From: Pedosphaera sp.
Lineage (GTDB): Bacteria; Verrucomicrobiota; Verrucomicrobiia; Limisphaerales; UBA9464
Direction of reading: 5' to 3'
Assembly: GCA_009695405.1 (NCBI GenBank)
Contig: SIAZ01000118.1
Location: 1-10,950, forward strand
Length of the DNA: 10,950 nucleotides
Made by a program: the position numbers and the translations under genes. This document shows positions 6,004-10,950 of the stretch, piece by piece. Below the pieces are notes generated by a model, which had not been told where the DNA came from, did no database searches, and saw only the letters and a list, made by a program, of their open reading frames with translations. The stretch's first letter is position 1, and every line of letters begins with the position of its first letter.

Positions 6004-8742
6004 TTAGCGCAATCGGAAAAAGCCGCCAGCGCCGGTCGTGGTCAGAGTGAAAGGCGAGGCACCGCCGGTCACGTCGGTGTAACTTCCAGTCAATGAATCG
6101 GACCGTTGCAGTATACCTTTAACCCAAGTGAGGGAGGCATTTGCGCCAGAACGAGCGATAGACAAGATAAGTGGAGTGGAAGTGGCACCGGAGACGGCGG
6201 TGGTGTATTGCGCCTGAATGCGGGCCGGCGAGAGGGCTTTGCTATAAATGGCTACTTCATCGATTGCCCCGGTGAATAAGCCTTCCCATCCGTTGCCAGC
6301 AGACCCGATCGCCCAATCACCCTGTGCCGAAGCGAGGGCGGTCGCTGGGGATTGGACGGCGGCGACTTCAACCCCGTTACGATAAAGCCACCAATAAGTT
6401 CCATCATACACACCGGTGAGTTGGATCCACTTGCCCGCGGTGACGTCTTCGGCCGGTACTGGGAATCGAGCACCTTGAGTGACAGTCGGCTGTCCAGCGA
6501 CAGTTTCGATAGAGCCCGCGATATAATAAACAACCCCATCTATCTTTTCGATGCGCAGAGAAATCTCGGTTGTATTTGTGCCCGTGGCTAGGATCTCGAC
6601 ACCTTCAGCCAGTTTAGCGAGGAAGGAACTCACGGTGAGAGGTCCGCGAGAGACGATATGTGCGGCACTGGTTTCAATGGCCAATTCACTGGGCTTAATC
6701 CAAGCGCTCAGGGTCAGGCGATTGGCATTGTCTAGAGCCCTTGGGCTATTGAGAGAAGCCCACGACTTAGCTGGAGAAAGGGACAAAGCAAGATTGTCAG
6801 ATTCGAAGCCAGCAAAGGTCGGAGGACGCGGCCCTTCAGCTGTTGTATCGGTCAAGACGGCCTGTCCTGCATTACCCGAACTACCGGAATTAGCGAGGGG
6901 CGCCTGAGCAGCGTCAGCGAATCGAAGATACGTGGCAGGACCCTTACGCTCTGGGCCAGTGAAAGGAGCGGTTAGGACCAAGTGCTGATAGGAAACGACT
7001 GGATGAGCGTTGGTACCGGCCTGATAGTGAGCTAGGATCTGCTCTGGGGTGAGAAGATAGTCGTTGTAGAGGGCCACTTCGTCGATATTGCCCTCGAAAG
7101 GGTTGCTGCCGAGACCCGATTTAGCATTGTAAGAACCGATACCCAGATCAGCGGCCACACCGGCGTCTTCAGGAATCGCGGCATTAGCTGAGTAGAGTGC
7201 AGCGCTATTGGTATTCACCGGAAGACCATTAACGTAGGCCGTTAGAATGCCGGACCACTGATTATTGCCGTTGCCAGCTGGGTCAACGTTATCGGTCTGA
7301 GGCGACCAAGTGAAAACCAAGTGTTGCCACACGCCGACGGTGTAGTCGGTGTCGGTATTGACGTCTTGGCCGCTATTACCGGCACCGCTATACATACGGA
7401 AGTTCCAACCATGACCTTCTGAAGCAGGGTAGGAAAGGTTAGGGTTACGTTGAAACATCACCCAACCGGTGCGGCCAGTGCCACCGACCCAGCGGTTGTT
7501 GACAGGGGATTGACCACCCTGTTGATCACGAAGTGGTTTGACCCACATCTCAAATGAGAAAGGAACTCCGGCTGCAGAATTGTTGGCAGCAGTGTAAGGG
7601 ATGGTCGTGGTAGATTTGCCATTCCGGTTATGGTAGGCCGCCGAACCATCGGTCGACTGACTAGCGAAGGCCGACGGGGCCGGATAGCGGACTTCGGCCG
7701 TGTGAATAGCATGTCCTGCGGAACGAGTTTCACCCAAGTTGATTGCCATCGCATCACCGGGGGAGGCTTCATCGAAGGGTAAATAGGCTACCGGATTCAA
7801 AGCCTTAACCAACGAGGCGTAAGAAACAGTACGGGACGCATTAGTTGCATTTTGATAATGGGCAAGAATCTGTTCCGGGGTGAGTTTAGCTTGGTACAAG
7901 GCAAATTCATCCACCCCGCCGAAATAGGGGTTTAGACTGGTGCCTGCCGTGTTGTTATAGTTGCCGATAGCGAGTCCGGCCTCACCGAATTTGGCTTGGG
8001 CTGGATCATGCGTGTTCGAGTTGGCTACATAGCCTAGTGTAATGCCATCAGTGCCACCTGCCCAAGTGTTTTTGTTAGCCTCCTTGCCGTCGATATACAT
8101 CGTGACAGAGGATTCGACAGCACTAATGGGGTCATAGACCACGACGACATGGGTCCACTTAGCAGTTTTGTAGGGAACCAAACTGGTCACATCAAGACCC
8201 GTGCTCCCGCCTGAACCTCGGAACATACGAAAGTTCCATCCGACAGGCTCACTACCGGTGTAGTCCTCGCTTGGTTTGCGTTGAAAGAAGACCCATCCTT
8301 GACGATCAGCACCCGAATAAGCGTAGCGATTGTTAATCGGGCATTGACCTGTTCCCGTCTGGTCGCTGGTTGGATAAAACCAAGCCTCAATAGTGAAAGG
8401 TTTGTCGTTGGAAGGATTCAATGCCGCGTTCCAAGGAATCTGAGTCCGCGAAGTGAAATCAAAAAAGGCAGCACGCCCTGAATCGCCAACGATAGCGCCA
8501 GGCACACTATGCACCCGCCCTAAATCATTAGTGGCATTAGCTGCAGCACCCGAACTGCCTTGGTTGGCATTTACAGTGGTGCGCACCGCCGCGCCATTGA
8601 GGCGGTAGTAGGCCGCAGGGGCATCAGAAGTAACCGCATCGGAGTAGTCGGCAGCGGTCAATATAAGTGAAAATTGAGGAGATGCCGCCAGTGCTAAAAT
8701 GCAGATTGATGGAAGAATTTTTCGTCGATATCTTTTGAACAT
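6004..8742 (-). CDS. Exported protein with three LamG/concanavalin-like domains
   Basis: The 912-residue product has a basic n-region (MFKRYRRK) and hydrophobic signal peptide to about residue 30. Three LamG-like jelly-roll domains follow at about 45-297, 317-575 and 603-847. Each opens with a Y-Y/L-R/P-L/F-type strand (AYYRLNG, AYLPFDE, TYLRFAD) and closes with a DE-x-A-x-Y motif (GVDEFALY, NIDEVALY, AIDEVAIY). Domains 1 and 2 also share P-I/V-NNR, GWV-x-FQR, GWNFRM and LTPEQILAHYQ, so they are probable tandem duplicates; domain 3 lacks the first three. The C-terminal 60 residues (ILQRSDSLTGSYTDV to FFRLR) resemble a module common at the end of exported Verrucomicrobiota proteins. LamG domains usually bind glycans or proteins; no catalytic domain is seen. 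The ATG at 8742 is preferred to an upstream start at 8937 because of its ribosome binding site and signal peptide. Confidence 0.9.
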   Translation of the reverse strand: MFKRYRRKILPSICILALAASPQFSLILTAADYSDAVTSDAPAAYYRLNGAAVRTTVNANQGSSGAAANATNDLGRVHSVPGAIVGDSGRAAFFDFTSRTQIPWNAALNPSNDKPFTIEAWFYPTSDQTGTGQCPINNRYAYSGADRQGWVFFQRKPSEDYTGSEPVGWNFRMFRGSGGSTGLDVTSLVPYKTAKWTHVVVVYDPISAVESSVTMYIDGKEANKNTWAGGTDGITLGYVANSNTHDPAQAKFGEAGLAIGNYNNTAGTSLNPYFGGVDEFALYQAKLTPEQILAHYQNATNASRTVSYASLVKALNPVAYLPFDEASPGDAMAINLGETRSAGHAIHTAEVRYPAPSAFASQSTDGSAAYHNRNGKSTTTIPYTAANNSAAGVPFSFEMWVKPLRDQQGGQSPVNNRWVGGTGRTGWVMFQRNPNLSYPASEGHGWNFRMYSGAGNSGQDVNTDTDYTVGVWQHLVFTWSPQTDNVDPAGNGNNQWSGILTAYVNGLPVNTNSAALYSANAAIPEDAGVAADLGIGSYNAKSGLGSNPFEGNIDEVALYNDYLLTPEQILAHYQAGTNAHPVVSYQHLVLTAPFTGPERKGPATYLRFADAAQAPLANSGSSGNAGQAVLTDTTAEGPRPPTFAGFESDNLALSLSPAKSWASLNSPRALDNANRLTLSAWIKPSELAIETSAAHIVSRGPLTVSSFLAKLAEGVEILATGTNTTEISLRIEKIDGVVYYIAGSIETVAGQPTVTQGARFPVPAEDVTAGKWIQLTGVYDGTYWWLYRNGVEVAAVQSPATALASAQGDWAIGSAGNGWEGLFTGAIDEVAIYSKALSPARIQAQYTTAVSGATSTPLILSIARSGANASLTWVKGILQRSDSLTGSYTDVTGGASPFTLTTTGAGGFFRLR

Positions 8743-8747
8743 AATTT

Positions 8748-8752
8748 TCCCT
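8748..8752 (-). promoter_or_regulatory. Ribosome binding site of the LamG gene
   Basis: AGGGA lies five bases before the ATG at 8742-8740. It decides this start over the longer open frame, whose extra 65 residues would bury the signal peptide. Confidence 0.75.
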
Positions 8753-8789
8753 GTCAAATTAGGGGCGCAGATTCCTCTACTCAAGAGTA

Positions 8790-8820
8790 ATTTCAGCGAC
8801 ACGCTAGACGTTGCTGAAAT
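8790..8820 (-). promoter_or_regulatory. Perfect-stem inverted repeat upstream of the LamG gene
   Basis: ATTTCAGCGAC at 8790-8800 pairs with GTTGCTGAAAT at 8810-8820 through 11 positions, one of them a G-U pair in RNA, around a nine-base loop. It lies about 48 bases ahead of the LamG start codon, so it may be a leader hairpin in the mRNA or a dyad operator. There is no U-run after it in the LamG direction, which argues against a terminator. The rest of 8743-9003 shows no gene and no promoter that I can assign. Confidence 0.5.
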
Positions 8821-9005
8821 ATCATTCGAACGTAACTGAGTTAGCTGAGATTCAGTGAAGATCGAGCGTAATCCTACGCCCCATCCCCTAGTTTCCAATC
8901 CGCCTTCCGCGGGTACAGTCGACGCAGATGGACTCAATTAAACTGTCTCGAGAGCGACGTGGGCTCGCTAAAATCTAAACGCGAATCGCCGAATTTTAAC
9001 AACTA

Positions 9006-9017
9006 GTGCTTACTTGC
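9006..9017 (+). repeat. Left terminal inverted repeat of the IS630 copy
   Basis: GTGCTTACTTGC directly follows the TA at 9004-9005. It matches the reverse complement of the right end at ten of twelve positions. Confidence 0.75.
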
Positions 9018-9048
9018 ATTGAACTGCGATATATGCATGCTGCAGTCT

Positions 9049-10118
9049 ATGTCACGCCCCGCTGCCCAAATCGCCCGTAGTTTGGAGAATCGTGAAGTTT
9101 TAAAACGCTTAGGCTCCGGCCGGACTGAACCCAAACAGACCGTCGATCGAGTACGCATCGTTTTGGGATGCCTGGAGAGCTTGCCCGTCCAGCAGGTCGC
9201 CCGCTAGTGCCACACACGGCCCAACACAGTCATCAAGTGGCGGAAGCGTTTTGCCAAAAAAGGATTGGTCGGCCCGAGCGATGCGCCCCGACCGGGAGCC
9301 AAGCCGGTTTATGGCGCGGACTTCCTCAACCGAGTCTTGGCCATTCTGGAAAAATCGCCACCGCCAGGACGGGCTTGCTGGAACGAGCCGGCGGTGGCCG
9401 CCGCCCTCAACGGATCAGTGCATGCCGTGTGGCGGGTCTTGCGCAAGGAGGGAATCTCTGTTTGCAGCGGTAACGCTCCTGGTGTGTCAGCACGGACAAG
9501 GAATTTGCCGCCAAAGCGGCGGATATTGTGGGACTCTATCTCAATCCGCCTGAAAAAGCATTGTTCATCAGTGTGGACGAAAAGCCCAGCATTCAAGCTC
9601 TGGAGCGGTCCACCGATTATGTGGAGACGAACAATAGCGAGCTGGTGCGCGGGTTCAAGAGCACTTCCAAAAGACATGGCACTTTGAATCTGTTTGCGGC
9701 TTTTCAAGTAGCCACCGGACATATCCACACCAGCACAACCACGCTCAAGCGCAGGGAGGAGCTTTTGCAGTTCACGAATCAGGTGGTGGCCGAAGCGCCC
9801 GCCGACGGACAGTTGCATGTGATTTTAGACAATTACTGCACGCACAAAAAATGCGAAGCCTAGCTGGCGGCGCATCCCAACGTCCATTTTCATTTTACCC
9901 CCATCTCGGCGAGTTAACTCAACTAGGTCGAGATCTGGTTTGGCATCCTGTCCCGCAAGGCCCTGCGCGGAGCGAGCTTCAAAAACATCGCCGAGCTGCG
10001 TCAGGCCATTGAGGCCTTCATAGCCGCTTACAATCCAAAAGCCAAACCGTTCAAATGGCGGAAGCGAGAAGTGAAGTGATCGCAGTTGCGAAATACTATC
10101 GTTAAGCTTCGCAATTAA
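9049..10118 (+). pseudogene. IS630 family DDE transposase, six stops and a frameshift
   Basis: The start MSRPAAQIA and the whole order of motifs match IS630 transposases: a helix-turn-helix region (NTVIKWRKRF), then the DDE domain with D in SVDEKPS, D in LDNYCTHKK and E in VEIWFG, and the end WRKREVK-SQLRNTIV. In-frame stops interrupt it at 9205 (TAG), 9471 (TAA), 9861 (TAG), 9915 (TAA), 9924 (TAG) and 10077 (TGA). A one-base frameshift lies near 9457-9464 within GIS-LQR. By comparison with intact relatives the stops replace Q, Q, W, W, Q and G. Three different stop codons rule out simple recoding. The final TAA at 10116-10118 lies inside the right inverted repeat. It cannot make a full enzyme. 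Confidence 0.92.
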
Positions 10119-10122
10119 ACAC
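10111..10122 (-). repeat. Right terminal inverted repeat of the IS630 copy
   Basis: GCAATTAAACAC on the plus strand is followed by TA at 10123-10124. Read on the minus strand it pairs with the left end at ten of twelve positions. It contains the transposase stop codon. Confidence 0.75.
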
Positions 10123-10202
10123 TAGACTGTCGAAAATCATCTCCAAAATATTTCAAGCCCCTCGTTATTGGCAAAGCTTGCCCTGAATTACCGTTTTTAG
10201 AT

Positions 10203-10664
10203 TTATTGCCCTGACCCCGACGCGTCCTTCGGGGAATCACTCGAGATTCGAGCGCAACGCACTGCTGGCAGTGCTATGACAGCCCATTGCCAGAGTGGTA
10301 CGAGCAGAAACCATTTTCGCATATCCGGTAATTTAGAAAGAAACAAAAACGCATAGCTGTAGGCCACTAATCCGGCCACGGCTGCCAACAGTGTAGCAAT
10401 GCCTAGGCGACGGATCTGTGAGGATTGACGTCCCCTCCATCCGGCAACAATCACGAGGAGGAATGGCAGAATTCCCCAAGGAAGAAGGAGCCCATAAATG
10501 GGTGACCCAGCCCGCCCAGGCTCGGTTGCCAAGGTGGTGAATATTCCCGCAGGAAGCCCTCCGCCCAGAGCGGCAACAAGAACAAAGACAAAGTCTGCAG
10601 GGAGCTGATGTTCTGGTAAACGTTCTTCCTGCGTTTGAACGGGCAAATCTCTCTCCTCTTTCAT
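10203..10664 (-). CDS. Small four-helix membrane protein of unknown function
   Basis: The 153-residue product is not one I recognise. An acidic, glutamine-rich cytoplasmic-looking head (1-24) is followed by four hydrophobic segments at about 25-46, 56-76, 87-109 and 118-136, with basic loops at WRGRQSSQIRR (76-86) and MRK (115-117), and a polar tail. The positive loops between helices 2-3 and 3-4 give no single clear orientation. The ATG at 10664 is chosen because AAGGAGG stands eight bases before it; a TTG at 10691 would lie upstream of that site. The gene stands alone, between the IS630 copy and the DruA-like start, and appears intact. A short GGCAA-AGC-TTGCC hairpin at 10170-10182 follows its stop but lacks a U-run. 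Confidence 0.7.
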   Translation of the reverse strand: MKEERDLPVQTQEERLPEHQLPADFVFVLVAALGGGLPAGIFTTLATEPGRAGSPIYGLLLPWGILPFLLVIVAGWRGRQSSQIRRLGIATLLAAVAGLVAYSYAFLFLSKLPDMRKWFLLVPLWQWAVIALPAVRCARISSDSPKDASGSGQ

Positions 10665-10672
10665 GGCTGTAG

Positions 10673-10679
10673 CCTCCTT
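10673..10679 (-). promoter_or_regulatory. Strong ribosome binding site of the membrane protein
   Basis: AAGGAGG, a near-perfect Shine-Dalgarno sequence, lies eight bases before the ATG at 10664-10662 and decides that start. Confidence 0.8.
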
Positions 10680-10808
10680 CAGACAATCCAAATCAGCAAA
10701 TTATTGATAGATGGCATGAGATCTAGCGGCCGCTCGGAACAAAGTTCAAGATAGGCCTCTATTTATGAAAAGACATTCTAATTCTTCATCGTCTCTAAGC
10801 GTGCGGTG

Positions 10809-10831
10809 CATTCACAAGTTGTCGGTGAATG
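10809..10831. repeat. Inverted repeat ahead of the DruA-like start
   Basis: CATTCAC at 10809-10815 and GTGAATG at 10825-10831 are perfect complements around a nine-base loop. It lies 40 bases before the partial gene at the right edge, and could be an operator or part of an element end. The arms are short enough to be chance. Confidence 0.3.
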
Positions 10832-10870
10832 AGCTGAACTACCGGTGGCAAAGAGCTCATAAAGCAGGGC

Positions 10871-10950
10871 GTGCTTAAAGAACTAGTATTGCAAGGGCGA
10901 CGGATGGGATCTGAGGAAGTGGAGTGGTTACGGAGATGGATTGAGGAGCA
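10871..10950 (+). CDS. Start of a DruA/DUF4338-like protein, cut by the window edge
   Basis: From a GTG at 10871 the frame reads VLKELVLQGRRMGSEEVEWL and then RRWIEE to the edge. The pattern LQGRR-x-x-x-E-E-x-E-W-L-R-x-W-I-E-E resembles the N-terminus of DUF4338 proteins, a family that includes DruA of the Druantia defence system and many proteins carried by transposable elements. Only 26 codons are seen, so the family call is tentative and says nothing on whether this is a defence or a transposition gene. The exact start is uncertain: the frame stays open back to a TGA near 10832, and no good ribosome binding site was found. Confidence 0.4.
   Translation, partial: MLKELVLQGRRMGSEEVEWLRRWIEE

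Larger units (their letters stand above)
9004..10124 (+). mobile_element. IS630-family insertion sequence, inactive copy
   Basis: The element is 1117 bases between TA dinucleotides at 9004-9005 and 10123-10124, which fits the TA target duplication of the IS630/Tc1/mariner group. Twelve-base terminal inverted repeats, GTGCTTACTTGC at the left and the complement of GTGTTTAATTGC at the right, agree at ten positions. The single gene inside is a heavily mutated transposase. The ends seem sound, so the copy might still be moved by an active relative elsewhere in the genome. Confidence 0.82.

Noticed and set aside
8743..8937. N-terminal extension of the LamG protein to the start at 8937
   Set aside because: The extra 65 residues are of low quality and would place the signal peptide inside the protein, while a good ribosome binding site precedes the ATG at 8742.
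9309..9818. Minus-strand open frame of 169 residues across the IS630 transposase
   Set aside because: It is antisense to the conserved DDE transposase reading and has no domain of its own that I can see.
9049..10118. Stop-codon readthrough or an altered genetic code in the transposase
   Set aside because: TAG, TAA and TGA all occur within the frame, together with a frameshift, while the neighbouring intact genes use ordinary stops. Decay explains this better.
10716..10735. Adjacent BglII and NotI-like sites resembling a cloning linker (AGATCT, then GCGGCCGC)
   Set aside because: No other vector sequence surrounds them, and another GCGGCCGC lies inside the peptidase gene near 2710. Chance is enough.

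Overview
The window looks like a chromosomal accessory stretch from a member of the Verrucomicrobiota (PVC group). This is an inference from gene content: a secreted multi-LamG protein with a C-terminal module often seen in that phylum, two DUF1080 (3-keto-disaccharide hydrolase-like) domains, a C-terminal remnant of a putative esterase of a type I associate with the PVC group, and an IS630 copy. No rRNA, tRNA or CRISPR array was seen.

Layout. 1-474: the first 15 codons of an integrase-type transposase run off the left edge (minus strand). They are preceded by iteron-like repeats and abut a methyltransferase fragment that the element seems to have cut. 509-1132 (minus): an HscB-like J-domain co-chaperone. 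1336-2163 (plus): a class III-like PPK2 polyphosphate kinase, divergent from hscB. 2300-4210 (plus): a predicted secreted fusion of a DUF1080 domain to an M28B carboxypeptidase Q-like peptidase. 4243-4884 (minus): the C-terminal remnant of a putative alpha/beta-hydrolase esterase. 5059-5794 (minus): a DUF1080 pseudogene with three separate lesions. 5905-5953: a strong terminator for the next gene. 6004-8742 (minus): an intact 912-residue exported protein with three LamG-like domains. 8743-9003: its upstream region, with one clear inverted repeat. 9004-10124: an IS630 copy bounded by TA and by inverted repeats, whose transposase has six in-frame stops and a frameshift. 10203-10664 (minus): a small four-helix membrane protein with a strong ribosome binding site. 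10871-10950 (plus): the probable start of a DruA/DUF4338-like protein running off the right edge.

How it fits together. The intact genes are one housekeeping-type co-chaperone, one polyphosphate/nucleotide enzyme, two exported proteins and one membrane protein. None forms an obvious operon: the genes alternate in strand. The 4.2-5.8 kb block looks like a decayed set of secreted carbohydrate- or ester-processing genes beside the surviving exported peptidase. Four broken genes in 11 kb, next to two mobile-element traces and a possible third, point to a region under relaxed selection. No coherent new defence or biosynthetic system is visible. The more interesting items are the domain fusion, the multi-lesion pseudogenes, the repeat array at the left element and the hairpin ahead of the LamG gene.
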